Shown here in pieces: positions 45,166 through 54,206 of a stretch of 64,000 bases of DNA. The stretch is from Pedobacter sp. KBS0701 (GTDB lineage Bacteria > Bacteroidota > Bacteroidia > Sphingobacteriales > Sphingobacteriaceae). Numbering within the stretch: position 1 is the stretch's first letter; every line of letters begins with the position of its first letter. Position numbers and translations under genes: made by a program. The notes beneath the pieces are model-generated. The model saw only the letters and a program-made list of their open reading frames with translations. It was not told the origin of the DNA and did no database searches. The stretch is from assembly GCF_005938645.2 (NCBI RefSeq), contig NZ_CP042171.1, forward strand, positions 2,170,001 through 2,234,000, written 5' to 3'.

Positions 45166-45936
45166 ATGAGATCAATATGGAAAGGTTCGATTGGGTTTGG
45201 TTTGGTAAATATCCCGATTAAGTTGTTTTCAGGAGTCCAGAACAGTAATCTTGATTTAGATATGCTCGATGAACGCGATCATGCAAAGATTAAATTCCTT
45301 AGAGTAAATGAAAATACACATAAAGAAGTTCCTTATGAGAAAATAGTTAAAGGCTATTTTTTAAAAGACAGGTACATCGTTTTAGATAAGCACGATTTTG
45401 AAGAGGCTGCACCTGAAAAAACTAAAATTATAGAATTAGAGAATTTTGTTGATATAAAAGAGATAAATCCTATTTATTACGAAACTTCTTATTATACCGA
45501 GCCTGAAAAGCAGGGCAAAAAAGCTTATAGTTTGTTGTTAAAAGCATTGCAAAAATCTGGTAAAGCTGGCGTGGCCAGATTTGTTCTCAGGAATACAGAA
45601 AATCTCTGTGTTATTCATCCCATGGAAAACGTAATTGTAATCACAAAAATCAGATTCGAACAGGAAATCAGAAGCTTATCTGAGCTTAATAAGGTTGATG
45701 ATATTACCATCACCAAAAAAGAAATGGATGTGGGATTAGCTTTGATCAAACAATATAGCTCAAAATTCGATTTGAGTACATTTAAAGATGATTACAGTAC
45801 CGAATTATTGAAAATTATTAAAGCAAAAGCTAAAGGAAAACGAGCTACTGTGAAGAAGATGAAACCTCAAAAAGCTTCCAGTGATGATTTGTATGATCAA
45901 CTGATGCAGAGCTTAGGTTCGAAGAAAGGAGCGTAG
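45166..45936 (+). CDS. ku: Ku homologue (NHEJ DNA-end-binding protein)
   Basis: 256 residues, the usual bacterial Ku length. Starts MRSIWKGSIGFGLVNIPIKLF, then LDERDHAKIKFLRVNE, VPYEKIVKGYFLKD and the beta-barrel region; the C-terminus is a Lys-rich tail (KAKAKGKRATVKKMK). It rings DNA ends and recruits LigD for double-strand break repair. No LigD is in the window. Transcribed divergently from the GT4 gene. Confidence 0.97.
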   Translation: MRSIWKGSIGFGLVNIPIKLFSGVQNSNLDLDMLDERDHAKIKFLRVNENTHKEVPYEKIVKGYFLKDRYIVLDKHDFEEAAPEKTKIIELENFVDIKEINPIYYETSYYTEPEKQGKKAYSLLLKALQKSGKAGVARFVLRNTENLCVIHPMENVIVITKIRFEQEIRSLSELNKVDDITITKKEMDVGLALIKQYSSKFDLSTFKDDYSTELLKIIKAKAKGKRATVKKMKPQKASSDDLYDQLMQSLGSKKGA

Positions 45937-45979
45937 TTAAGTTGGGCGTTTTGCAAACGCTTACGCCAAGCGCTAAGCA

Positions 45980-46024
45980 AAATCTTTCTGGAGCTAAACC
46001 TTATGTTTTGCTCCAGAAAGATTT
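45980..46024. terminator. Bidirectional terminator between ku and the esterase
   Basis: AAATCTTTCTGGAGC (45980-45994) and GCTCCAGAAAGATTT (46010-46024) pair over 15 bp. It lies between two convergent genes and can serve both. Confidence 0.85.
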
Positions 46025-46026
46025 AA

Positions 46027-47145
46027 CTATTTAAAAGCAGCTTTCAATTGATCTGCGGCATAAGCCTGGGCAGCTTTCGCTTCAGGCACAAGTAGCGCCA
46101 TCCCAAAAAATTCGTGTGTTACTCCTTCATAATTTTTACTGTTAACTTTTACCCCGGCAGCGCTCAGTTTTTCGGCTAGTATTACTCCATCATCATGTAA
46201 GGGATCTATTTCAGCCGTGATAATAGTTGTTGGCGGAAGTCCTTTTAAATTGGCATTAACCAATGATATTTTAGGGTCTTGCGCTTCGATCATGCTATTA
46301 AGGTATTTTTCGGTAAACCAGCTCATCATCGCTTTATTTAACGGCTTTGCATTTTCATACATTTTATACGATTTTGTATTCATATCTGCCTGAGCAATAG
46401 GATAGATCAAAACCTCGTGTACAGGAAGCATGATATGTTTGTTTCTGGCCATAATAGATACATTTGCCGCTAAATTCCCGCCTGCACTTTCACCAACCAC
46501 TGCAATTTTTGCTGGATCAGCTTTTAAGTCAACTGCATTTTTTATAGCCCATTCATAGGCTGTAAAAGCGTCGTTATGTGCTGTGGGAAATTTGTTTTCG
46601 GGTGCTAAGCGGTAAGCTACAGAAACCACAATTGCATTAACCTGTTCAGCCAAAGCCTGGGCAGATGCATTATAAACATCTAAATTAGCGATAACAAAAC
46701 CGCCACCATGATAATAAACAATGAGCGGATAGGGTCCATTTCCTTTTTTAGGGGTGTAAACGCGCAAATGAATTTTACCATCATTAGCCTCAATATCCTT
46801 ACCCGTTGTATCTACCTTAGGTGCAGGGACAACAATATTATTTTGTTTGATTAAATCCATTACCGCGTCTGTGGGTGTATGATTCTTACGCGCATCAGTA
46901 GCACTTAAAGTTTCTAAAGGCTTATCCCCATAACTGCTTAATTTTTCTATTACCACCTGCATTTCCGGTTTTATTGTTTTTCCCCATTCAGGTGCTGGTC
47001 CCGCAGGTTTTAATGCCGCATTTAGAGTAGAGTCAGTTATAGTTGAGTCTGTCGCTGCAGTGGTTTTAGTTTCACCTGTGCAGGCTGAAAGTAAAACAGC
47101 CATTCCACAAACAATGGTGAAAGGTTTTAACAAGTTGGTTTTCAT
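46027..47145 (-). CDS. Alpha/beta hydrolase, HSL-type esterase lipoprotein
   Basis: 372 residues from the preferred start MKTNLLKPFTIVCGMAVLL, whose signal ends in the lipobox LLSAC, so it is lipid-anchored; the upstream ATG at 47217 adds 24 polar residues. HSL-family motifs: oxyanion hole YYHGGGFVIAN, nucleophile GESAGGNLA, acid in TAEIDPLHDDG, and His in GVTHEFFGMA. A carboxylesterase acting in the periplasm or at the cell surface; the substrate is unknown. Convergent with ku. Confidence 0.88.
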   Translation of the reverse strand: MKTNLLKPFTIVCGMAVLLSACTGETKTTAATDSTITDSTLNAALKPAGPAPEWGKTIKPEMQVVIEKLSSYGDKPLETLSATDARKNHTPTDAVMDLIKQNNIVVPAPKVDTTGKDIEANDGKIHLRVYTPKKGNGPYPLIVYYHGGGFVIANLDVYNASAQALAEQVNAIVVSVAYRLAPENKFPTAHNDAFTAYEWAIKNAVDLKADPAKIAVVGESAGGNLAANVSIMARNKHIMLPVHEVLIYPIAQADMNTKSYKMYENAKPLNKAMMSWFTEKYLNSMIEAQDPKISLVNANLKGLPPTTIITAEIDPLHDDGVILAEKLSAAGVKVNSKNYEGVTHEFFGMALLVPEAKAAQAYAADQLKAAFK

Positions 47146-47285
47146 AGAATTATTTTGATTTTGTAAATATTGTTTTATAACAGGATCGGTAAGACAAGTG
47201 TTTTTATTATTATACAACTTTTCAGAATTTACATAAATGGCAAACTTCTTATCGAATTAAAGTGTTGTTAAATAAAAGAAAAAGT

Positions 47286-47654
47286 ATGCTAACAGAAATA
47301 ACAGGGCTTCCAGATCATATTTTTGGCGTAAGAGCTACCGGAGAAGTTACAAGCGATGATATTAAGAGCGTTCTATTAACGGGTTTAAAAAGAACGGCCG
47401 ACCGGTTTAAGGAAATCAGGTATTTGCTTGTTTTGGAAACTGATGTGAAGAATTTTACTGCCGGTGCCTGGGTACAAGACGTTAAAGCAGGTTTACAGAA
47501 TTTTAACAAATGGAAAAAAATTGCAGTAGTAAGCGCTGAAAAAGGAGTTGAGTGGTTTACTGATGTTTTCACCCTCGCTACACCTGGTAAATCAAAAGGC
47601 TTTAAACCCGAAGAAATAGAAGAGGCAAAGGCATGGCTGAATGCTGAAGATTAA
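47286..47654 (+). CDS. SpoIIAA-like/STAS-fold protein
   Basis: About 122 residues from the preferred start MLTEITGLPDHIFGVRATG. The pattern (GEVTSDDIKSVL, YLLVLETDVKNFTAGAWVQD, KWKKIAVVSAEKGVEWF, AWLNAED) fits the SpoIIAA-like family (DUF3478), a STAS-like fold of unclear role. It is the first of three co-directional genes with a Lys-rich micro-protein and an MscS channel; the spacing suggests one transcript. Confidence 0.8.
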   Translation: MLTEITGLPDHIFGVRATGEVTSDDIKSVLLTGLKRTADRFKEIRYLLVLETDVKNFTAGAWVQDVKAGLQNFNKWKKIAVVSAEKGVEWFTDVFTLATPGKSKGFKPEEIEEAKAWLNAED

Positions 47655-47666
47655 CAATTATAAAAG

Positions 47667-47819
47667 ATGAAAAATTCTAAAACATCGGCAGAAAGTAGCA
47701 AGGCTACGGCACCGAAAAATACAAAAGCTAAAGGCGCTGATGATAAAGTTACATCAGCAAAAGATGCAAAGAAAGTAGATGTAACTAAAGACAAGGCAGT
47801 TAAAGAGAAAAACCAGTAA
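47667..47819 (+). CDS. Lys/Ala-rich 50-residue protein
   Basis: ATG 12 bp after the upstream stop; begins MKNSKTSAESSKATAPKN and is built almost wholly from Lys, Ala, Thr, Ser and Asp, with no hydrophobic core. It is probably disordered, perhaps nucleic-acid- or stress-associated. The position between the STAS-like gene and MscS, with tight spacing on both sides (12 and 21 bp), supports it as real. No family recognised. Confidence 0.55.
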   Translation: MKNSKTSAESSKATAPKNTKAKGADDKVTSAKDAKKVDVTKDKAVKEKNQ

Positions 47820-47840
47820 TAAGAGACAGAGAATACTAAT

Positions 47841-48647
47841 ATGAAGATTGATGCCGGTAATATTGACCATTTTTATGATAAGGCCTATGATTGGATAATT
47901 GATAAAGGGCCATCTGTAATTTTAGGTATTGTGTTGCTTATTTTAGGCTTGTGGTTGATTAAGTTACTGGGAAAATGGATGCAGGGTGGTATGCACCGCA
48001 AAGATATAAATCCTTCATTACGCCCATTTTTAACCAGTTTAATACTCATTAGCTTAAGAATTTTACTCGTACTTACTGTAATGCAGATTATTGGCATTCA
48101 GCTTACTTTTTTAACAGTTTTGATAGGTGGTATTGGAGTTGCAGCTGGCTTAGCACTATCCGGTACGCTGCAAAATTTTGCCAGTGGTGTATTGATTTTA
48201 CTATTAAAACCTTTTGTTGTGGGTGATAATATTATTGCACAAAGCCAGGAAGGAACGGTATCTTCAATCCAGATATTCTATACCATAGTTAAAACCTTTG
48301 ACAATAGAACTGTAGTTATTCCCAATAGTAAATTATCGAACGAAGTGATTATCAATATCAGCAGAGAGGGTATTAGAAGATTGGATATTGAAATAAAATT
48401 TAGTTATGGGATAGACTATGATAAAGTGGTTTCCATTTTCAATAAAACAGTCGATGAATTTAGTTCTTGTTTAAAAACACCAGAACGGAGAATAGGCGTA
48501 TCTGCTTTAGAAGATAGTGGTTTCAGAGCAAATATAAATGTTTGGGTCAATGCACACGGATTTACAGATACTAAACTCTCTTTTCTGGAAGTGTTAATGA
48601 AAAACCTAAAACTTGGAGGAATAAAATTGCCAGGTATGGCTGAATAA
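47841..48647 (+). CDS. MscS-family small-conductance mechanosensitive channel
   Basis: 268 residues with three N-terminal membrane helices; the pore helix is GGIGVAAGLALSGTLQNFASGVLILLLKPF, the Gly/Ala pattern of MscS TM3, followed by the beta domain (VVGDNIIAQSQEGTVSSIQ, VVIPNSKLSNEVIIN). It releases solutes on hypo-osmotic shock. Size matches E. coli MscS. It ends 3 bp before the convergent response regulator gene. Confidence 0.95.
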   Translation: MKIDAGNIDHFYDKAYDWIIDKGPSVILGIVLLILGLWLIKLLGKWMQGGMHRKDINPSLRPFLTSLILISLRILLVLTVMQIIGIQLTFLTVLIGGIGVAAGLALSGTLQNFASGVLILLLKPFVVGDNIIAQSQEGTVSSIQIFYTIVKTFDNRTVVIPNSKLSNEVIINISREGIRRLDIEIKFSYGIDYDKVVSIFNKTVDEFSSCLKTPERRIGVSALEDSGFRANINVWVNAHGFTDTKLSFLEVLMKNLKLGGIKLPGMAE

Positions 48648-48650
48648 AAA

Positions 48651-49019
48651 CTATTTCCTCAGCAAAGCATAAATCTTGTCCATCAACTCGTCGATGTTAA
48701 AAGGTTTGGCCATAAAATCATCTGCTTCTATACCATCTAATGTATAGTTGTTCGCATTATAACGGGCAGAAATCATTAATACGGGAATATGCATGGTAGA
48801 CTCTGTCTCTTTAAGTTCTTTTAAAAGTACCCTTCCATCAACGTCAGGGAGCATAATATCCATAATTATTACATCTGGATTAAACTCCTGAACATGGTTA
48901 ATAAAATCAGCACCTTTGTTCAGTCCATCAACATTAAAAGCTTCGCTTTCTAAAATAAGTGTAATAACATCAAGGATTGCATGGTTATCTTCAATAACTA
49001 AAATATTTTTCTTTGCCAA
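48651..49019 (-). CDS. Single-domain response regulator
   Basis: 122 residues from a preferred TTG start at 49019 (LAKKNILVIEDNH). The frame extends to an ATG at 49067, but a TATATTTG box at 49047-49054 lies inside that extension, so the upstream ATG would precede the transcript start. Receiver only: acidic pair in IEDN, phosphoacceptor Asp in VIIMDIMLPDVDG, Lys in MAKPFNI. No output domain, so it acts by protein contact. Divergent from the bacteriophytochrome gene. Confidence 0.88.
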   Translation of the reverse strand: MAKKNILVIEDNHAILDVITLILESEAFNVDGLNKGADFINHVQEFNPDVIIMDIMLPDVDGRVLLKELKETESTMHIPVLMISARYNANNYTLDGIEADDFMAKPFNIDELMDKIYALLRK

Positions 49020-49046
49020 AGTTTGAATGATTTTTTTAAATTCAAA

Positions 49047-49075
49047 CAAATATATAATAAAAAACAAATCTCAAA
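49047..49075 (-). promoter_or_regulatory. Promoter of the single-domain response regulator
   Basis: Minus strand: TATATTTG at 49054-49047 with TTTG at 49075-49072, 17 nt apart, matching the Bacteroidota consensus apart from a slightly short spacer. It supports the TTG start at 49019. Confidence 0.5.
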
Positions 49076-49116
49076 TCCGAATTTATCAAATTAGAGACAT
49101 TCTAAAATATACCCTT

Positions 49117-49124
49117 TATATTTG
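49117..49124 (+). promoter_or_regulatory. Candidate -7 box of the bacteriophytochrome operon
   Basis: TATATTTG matches TAnnTTTG; transcription would start about 30 nt before the gene. No clear -33 box is seen. Confidence 0.4.
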
Positions 49125-49162
49125 TTGATTCGTTAAATTAAATTTGCTGCAATAAAATACGT

Positions 49163-51376
49163 ATGACTAAATTTTCTGTAGACCTAACCAATTGTGATAA
49201 AGAACCCATTCATATCCCGGGCAAAATTCAATCACATGGTTTTCTGGTAGCTGTTGACAAGAACAGCTCAACCATTACCTATATCAGTGAAAATACAGGA
49301 GATTTTTTACAAGAACAAGCCAGAAGCTTATTAAATAAACCACTGTCAGATTTAAATCACTCTATTAAACAACAAGACGCTGCGTTTAATATTGAAGATT
49401 TACTGAAACTGGGTATTATACGCAAAAGTTTCGATGCCATTAGCCCGCACCCCATCGAAATTAACGGACATCCGTTTTATCTCATTATTTCTTCATCAAA
49501 AAACGACTGGTTACTAGAATTTGAACCTGTTACGCTGCAATTCGACATTCAAAGTTCAATTGGCCGTTCAGCTTCATCCATGCTTCAGGGAAAAAACATT
49601 TCCGCCTTATTGAAGGGGGCGGCCAAAGAAGTAAAAAGGCTGATCAATTACGACCGTATTATGATCTACAAATTTTTGGAAGATGGCCACGGCGAAGTTG
49701 TTGCAGAAGAAAAAGAAGAAACATTAGAAGCTTTTTTTGGCCTGCATTATCCGGCATCAGATATCCCGAAGCAAGCCAGAGAACTTTATAAACTTAATTT
49801 AACGAGGCTAATTGCAGACGTAAACATAGCCGATTCAAAAATTATTACATTTAAAGAAAATGAAGCACTTGATTTAACCAATGGAGGCTTAAGAGCAGTA
49901 TCTCCCATACATATTCAATATTTAAAGAATATGGGTGTTCACTCCAGTTTTAGTATATCCTTAATTTCTCATGGAGAGCTTTGGGGTTTAATTGCATGCC
50001 ATAATTATAGTCCGAAATTTATTGATTATAAAGCGAGAGAAGGTGCAAAGCTAATCGGACAAATTCTTTCCTCTGCATTGGAATATCGCCAGGAAGAAGA
50101 AGACGCAAAAATTATTGAGCAATTTAAAAGTACCGCAAACATTCTTTCAGAGCATTTAACACGTGATAAGTATTTAATTGAGGCGATAACTACGCATAAA
50201 CGTACTATTTTAAATGTTACCAAAGCGTCAGGTGTGGCCGTCATTTTCGAAAATGAACTCAAAACTATTGGAAATGTACCATTGGAAGAAGATATAAGAG
50301 CACTTTCAGCATGGTTGAAAACGGCCAATGATGAGTCGATATTCTATACCCATCGATTATCTGAAATCTATTCTCCCGCTAAAAAATATAAATCTGTAGC
50401 TTCCGGTATTCTTTCCTGTATTATCAATAGGGAAATGGGTGAAATGGTGATTTGGTTTAAACCCGAAATGATTACCAACGTAAATTGGGCAGGAAATCCT
50501 GAAAAATCTGTAGTTCCATCAGAAAATGGTTTAATGAGCCTGTCTCCGCGTAAATCTTTCGAAATCTGGTCGGAGGTAGTGAACAACACGTCTGAAAAAT
50601 GGATGGCTGAAGAAGTTGACTCTGTGTTAAGGATACGAGAAATTATCATTGCCGATATTAATAAAAAGGCGAATGAAATTAGATTACTTAATGAGAAATT
50701 GCAGGCAGCTTACGAAGAACTGGATACGTTTAGTTACACCGTATCACATGATTTAAGAACCCCTCTTACCTCGATTAAAACTTACGCAGAGCTGATGCTT
50801 AAAAACAAGAGCATAGATGATGGAGGTAAAAAAATGTTAAGCAGGATTTTAGCCGGCGCTGATAAAATGAACTCATTGATTAAGGAGATTTTAAATTTAG
50901 CAAGAGTCGGCCGTTCTGAGGTTAATTTTGAAACAGTCAACATAGAATCTTTGATAAAAGATATCAAAAGCGAGGTGTGGTCGGCCTATAAAGCAGATCA
51001 TTCAGTGTTAATTTTAGGACAACTCCCTAACATCAAAGGTGATAAAACCATGATTACGCAGGTTTTTACAAATTTAATTGGAAATGCTGTTAAATACTCT
51101 GCCATGGTTAATGAACCCAAAATCGAGGTTTCTTCGTATATAGACGGAGGAGAGATTATCTATTCAGTTAAAGACAATGGTATAGGAATTGATAACCGGT
51201 ATTATGACAGAGTTTTTGAACTTTTTAAACGTATGGATAATGTGAAGGAGATTGAAGGATCAGGAGTGGGACTTGCTATTGTAAAAAGGGTTGTAGAAAA
51301 ACATCATGGCAGAGTTTGGTTTGAGAGTAAGTTGAATGTAGGATCGACCTTTTTTGTAGCTTTTAAAAACAGATAA
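49163..51376 (+). CDS. bphP: Bacteriophytochrome (PAS-GAF-PHY histidine kinase)
   Basis: 737 residues. PAS domain with Cys11 in NCDKEPIHIPG, the place of the biliverdin-attaching cysteine in bacteriophytochromes; GAF domain with PASDIP at 197-202 and CHNYSP; PHY domain whose tongue is marked by PRKSFEIW; then HisKA with His529 in VSHDLRTPLTS and an ATPase domain (NLIGNAVKYS, DNGIGI, GVGLAIV). It senses red/far-red light through biliverdin and phosphorylates a regulator. A response regulator follows by 0 bp and a haem oxygenase lies 73 bp beyond, completing a working photoreceptor set. Confidence 0.95.
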   Translation: MTKFSVDLTNCDKEPIHIPGKIQSHGFLVAVDKNSSTITYISENTGDFLQEQARSLLNKPLSDLNHSIKQQDAAFNIEDLLKLGIIRKSFDAISPHPIEINGHPFYLIISSSKNDWLLEFEPVTLQFDIQSSIGRSASSMLQGKNISALLKGAAKEVKRLINYDRIMIYKFLEDGHGEVVAEEKEETLEAFFGLHYPASDIPKQARELYKLNLTRLIADVNIADSKIITFKENEALDLTNGGLRAVSPIHIQYLKNMGVHSSFSISLISHGELWGLIACHNYSPKFIDYKAREGAKLIGQILSSALEYRQEEEDAKIIEQFKSTANILSEHLTRDKYLIEAITTHKRTILNVTKASGVAVIFENELKTIGNVPLEEDIRALSAWLKTANDESIFYTHRLSEIYSPAKKYKSVASGILSCIINREMGEMVIWFKPEMITNVNWAGNPEKSVVPSENGLMSLSPRKSFEIWSEVVNNTSEKWMAEEVDSVLRIREIIIADINKKANEIRLLNEKLQAAYEELDTFSYTVSHDLRTPLTSIKTYAELMLKNKSIDDGGKKMLSRILAGADKMNSLIKEILNLARVGRSEVNFETVNIESLIKDIKSEVWSAYKADHSVLILGQLPNIKGDKTMITQVFTNLIGNAVKYSAMVNEPKIEVSSYIDGGEIIYSVKDNGIGIDNRYYDRVFELFKRMDNVKEIEGSGVGLAIVKRVVEKHHGRVWFESKLNVGSTFFVAFKNR

Positions 51377-51796
51377 ATGAAAACACCAGATATATTTTAT
51401 GTTGAGGATGATATAGATTATGCATTTTTTATGCAAAGTGCTGTACAGGAAGTTAAGGATACACTGAATTTAACAATAGTTGAAGATGGGGTAGAAGCAT
51501 TGAAAAAACTTCAAAATTTTGCTGAAAATAAAACTAAGCCGAAATTAATTTTACTCGATTTGAATTTACCAGGCCTGTCTGGTTTGGATTTATTAAAATT
51601 TATACGGGATATTCCTTATCTGAAAACCATACCCGTAATCTTGTTTTCAACATCTGATAATCCGGACGATGTAAAAGCCTCAATAGAATTTGGCGCCAAT
51701 GCCTACCTTACCAAACCTGACGGTTACGAAAACTTAGTTAAATGTGTACATTCCGTACACGACTTTTGGTTTAACCAACATTTAAGGTTAAATTAA
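51377..51796 (+). CDS. Response regulator of the bacteriophytochrome
   Basis: 139 residues, receiver domain only: acidic VEDDID, phosphoacceptor Asp in LILLDLNLPG, STSDNPDDV and Lys in YLTKPDGYE. The Rcp1/BphR-type single receiver is the usual partner of phytochromes. The start codon follows directly on the phytochrome stop, so translation is coupled. Confidence 0.95.
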   Translation: MKTPDIFYVEDDIDYAFFMQSAVQEVKDTLNLTIVEDGVEALKKLQNFAENKTKPKLILLDLNLPGLSGLDLLKFIRDIPYLKTIPVILFSTSDNPDDVKASIEFGANAYLTKPDGYENLVKCVHSVHDFWFNQHLRLN

Positions 51797-51869
51797 AATT
51801 GAATAAACAACATAGATAGATTCGGACATTAAGTCCGAATCTTTTTTATTTAGTAATAAACTCCCAAAT

Positions 51870-52454
51870 ATGATTTCCAATTTATTGAGAACTGAAACTG
51901 CACAAAATCATAAAACCTTAGAATCCTTGATGTTCGTTAATGAGATTATGAACAATTCGTTAAGTACAGATCAGTATAAAAAGCTATTAACTATTAATTA
52001 TATTATTCACCAAAAATTAGAGAATACACTTGCAAATAGCCTGGACGCCGCTATTGCTGAGCAATTGGGGATGAAAGAACGATTGAAGCTAAATGCTTTA
52101 ACGCAAGACTTAAATTACTGGAATATCAGTAGCTTAACCTTACCAGGATTAAATTTTGAATTATTTGTGCCGGAAATAAATACGGCAGAAGTTTTAGGCG
52201 CATTATATGTGCTAGAAGGGGCAACATTGGGGGGTAACGTAATAAAAAGGCATATTCTTGCCAATCCGAATTTTAAAAACCACGAAGATGGCCTAAATTA
52301 TTATGGTGTTTACGGTGAGGAGCTTAGCACAAAATGGAAAATATTTGTTTCTGTAATCAATCAGCATATCTCTGAAGCGGATTATGAACGATGTGTAAAT
52401 AGTGCCAACTTAACCTTCAATAACCTGATCAAGCTCTCTGAACAATTGGCATAA
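51870..52454 (+). CDS. bphO: Biliverdin-forming haem oxygenase (BphO-like)
   Basis: 194 residues. The proximal haem ligand is expected at His14 in ETAQNHKTLESL, and YVLEGATLGGNVIKR is the distal-helix Gly motif of haem oxygenases. It opens haem to biliverdin, CO and iron, giving the chromophore for the phytochrome encoded just upstream. The sequence is divergent in the middle, as bacterial BphO proteins are. A role in iron recovery is possible too, given the haem uptake genes 700 bp on. Confidence 0.85.
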   Translation: MISNLLRTETAQNHKTLESLMFVNEIMNNSLSTDQYKKLLTINYIIHQKLENTLANSLDAAIAEQLGMKERLKLNALTQDLNYWNISSLTLPGLNFELFVPEINTAEVLGALYVLEGATLGGNVIKRHILANPNFKNHEDGLNYYGVYGEELSTKWKIFVSVINQHISEADYERCVNSANLTFNNLIKLSEQLA

Positions 52455-52637
52455 GTGATAATATTTTATCTACGAATTGTGAAAAATGGGGCTGCAATAA
52501 GTTCCAGGGCATTTTTTTGATTCTGAAAATGTGCAAAACTTATTGTAAATAAATATTTGCTTTCTGTTGTTAATTCAAGGTAAATATGTATTATTGAAAA
52601 AAATAAATTTTTTAAACCTTAAAAACATCAATTAGCG

Positions 52638-52817
52638 ATGGAAAAATTCTCAAAAGTTAAAGCTGCTGTTGCTGCTATTGAAGCAGATGTAGAAAAATTT
52701 TATAATGCTGGCAATGCAGCTGCTGGTACTCGTGTGCGTAAAGCAATGCAAGATCTTAAAGTTTTAGCACAAGAAATCCGTGCAGAAGTAACTGACAAGA
52801 AAAACTCTGGAAAATAA
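52638..52817 (+). CDS. Hc1-like histone H1-type small nucleoprotein
   Basis: 59 residues beginning MEKFSKVKAAVAAIEADVEK, with GTRVRKAMQDLKVLAQEIR in the second half. This matches the short histone H1-like (chlamydial Hc1-like) proteins common in Bacteroidota, thought to bind DNA. Basic and helical, no signal peptide. It is a monocistronic gene followed by a terminator 20 nt after the stop. Its small size explains why it can be missed by length cut-offs. Confidence 0.88.
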   Translation: MEKFSKVKAAVAAIEADVEKFYNAGNAAAGTRVRKAMQDLKVLAQEIRAEVTDKKNSGK

Positions 52818-53141
52818 TATTTCGCGAGTATGAAACAAAAAGGGTTCTGGTATGCCAGGCCCCTTTTTGCGTTTATAGCATTTGTTATACTTAAGAAGTT
52901 TAACCGTAATATGTGCGTCAGAATTCGTAAGTCTCACAGGTTCGCACATCGTCACCTTGAACTTGTTTCAGGGTCTTAATGAGCTTACCATATAGATGCT
53001 GCAATAAATCCGATAGCTACCGGATCAGCATGAAGCCCACAAATTAATAACACCTATAAAAAGATAAAGCTCCCCATCGCGGAGAGCATCTATCCAACTA
53101 ACAAAACATATTTTTTAACGGGCGATAAGCCTTACTTACAT
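52818..53141. other. Gap with terminator and REP-like arm
   Basis: After the terminator there is a GTCACCTTGAACTTGTTTCA arm (52954-52973) related to the REP elements elsewhere in the window, and AT-rich sequence to the HmuY stop. No gene seen. Confidence 0.5.
52837..52868 (+). terminator. Terminator of the Hc1-like gene
   Basis: AAAAAGGG and CCCTTTTT form a stem with internal CTGG/CCAG pairing; the 3' arm ends in T5. Confidence 0.8.
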
Positions 53142-54182
53142 TTATCCTTTTTTAACCAATTTATATTCGATAACCGGTTTACCTCTTTCACCACCGTCGC
53201 CAGAAATGTAACTATTGAATTTCAGTTTATAATAATTACCTGCAGCATCTTTAATAATATAACAAAGATCACTTTTAACTGCACCGCCTGTACCTGCCTG
53301 GCTAGGCGAAGTTCTCCAGCTTGTTCCAATCACATCTTTTGCAGATAGAAAAGTAATACCAGCTAAATCAGCCTCTGTAAACGTTGAATAAGCGTCTTTT
53401 TTAGATACCATTGCTGCACTTACGCCGCCTAAGTTATTAATAGAAATAAAATCCTGAACCCAATAAGGCGACCCTAAACCAGAGTTAAACGTACTATAAC
53501 TCCATGAAATATCCCATGCACTTTTTGCTGGTTCGGCCTGAACAATTTTATTGTTTTCTAATGAAACAAAAACCAGATTATAATCGGCACTTTTAGGCAC
53601 ATCCATAGTTTTTATTACAGTTTCATTTAGCCGGGCATATTGAATTTTATAACCAGAACCGTTACGGGTAACTTTTAATTTAAACCACTTGTCTTTATCC
53701 TTATTTCCTTCATAGCTTAATAAATAAACTTTATTATCTGCTTCGGTAGCACTTACTTCAGCAAAAGCTGTTTTAGTGACATTTCCATCCCAATAATCAA
53801 CTAATGATACAGTAAGCGGATCCATGATGTCGTGATTTAAATTAACGTTTGTTCCAGGATCTGCCAGTGTAACAGCTGTAATATCGGTTTTTGAGGTAGC
53901 CGTTGCGGTAGTTTGATAGGAGGAGTTAAGTACAACTCTGAATTTACCATCAGAAGTTAACCCGATATTGAAGCTTTTTCTCTCTGCAGAAGTCTGTTTA
54001 TTTGCGCTAAAATCTACATAAACGATATTTGTATAGTTTGATTCTGCTGTTTTGCCACTAAGTGTTAACGTACTTCCATCAGAAGGTGGAGCAATAAAAA
54101 TGGGTTCATCGGTATCTTTTTTACAAGCTGTAAATGTTATTGCTAAAAAAGCCACAGCGATCATTGAGTTAAGTTTATTCAT
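53142..54182 (-). CDS. hmuY: HmuY-family haem-binding lipoprotein
   Basis: 346 residues. The signal ends in the lipobox FTAC, so it is lipid-anchored on the outer membrane. The body is beta-rich with the HmuY-family features (WDISWSYSTFNSG, WVQDFISINNLGGV, YYKLKFNSYI near the end). HmuY proteins take haem from host or environmental haemoproteins and pass it to a TonB receptor. It is 24 bp downstream of such a receptor on the same strand. The haem-ligand histidines of the Porphyromonas protein cannot be confirmed by eye. Confidence 0.88.
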   Translation of the reverse strand: MNKLNSMIAVAFLAITFTACKKDTDEPIFIAPPSDGSTLTLSGKTAESNYTNIVYVDFSANKQTSAERKSFNIGLTSDGKFRVVLNSSYQTTATATSKTDITAVTLADPGTNVNLNHDIMDPLTVSLVDYWDGNVTKTAFAEVSATEADNKVYLLSYEGNKDKDKWFKLKVTRNGSGYKIQYARLNETVIKTMDVPKSADYNLVFVSLENNKIVQAEPAKSAWDISWSYSTFNSGLGSPYWVQDFISINNLGGVSAAMVSKKDAYSTFTEADLAGITFLSAKDVIGTSWRTSPSQAGTGGAVKSDLCYIIKDAAGNYYKLKFNSYISGDGGERGKPVIEYKLVKKG

Positions 54183-54206
54183 CTTGTTTTAATTATGTTA
54201 TTATTG

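Noticed and set aside
45946..45960. GCGTTTTGCAAACGC as a fourth LacI operator
   Set aside because: Its centre differs from CAAACGTTTG and it lies just after the ku stop beside a terminator, so it is more likely part of repeat sequence.
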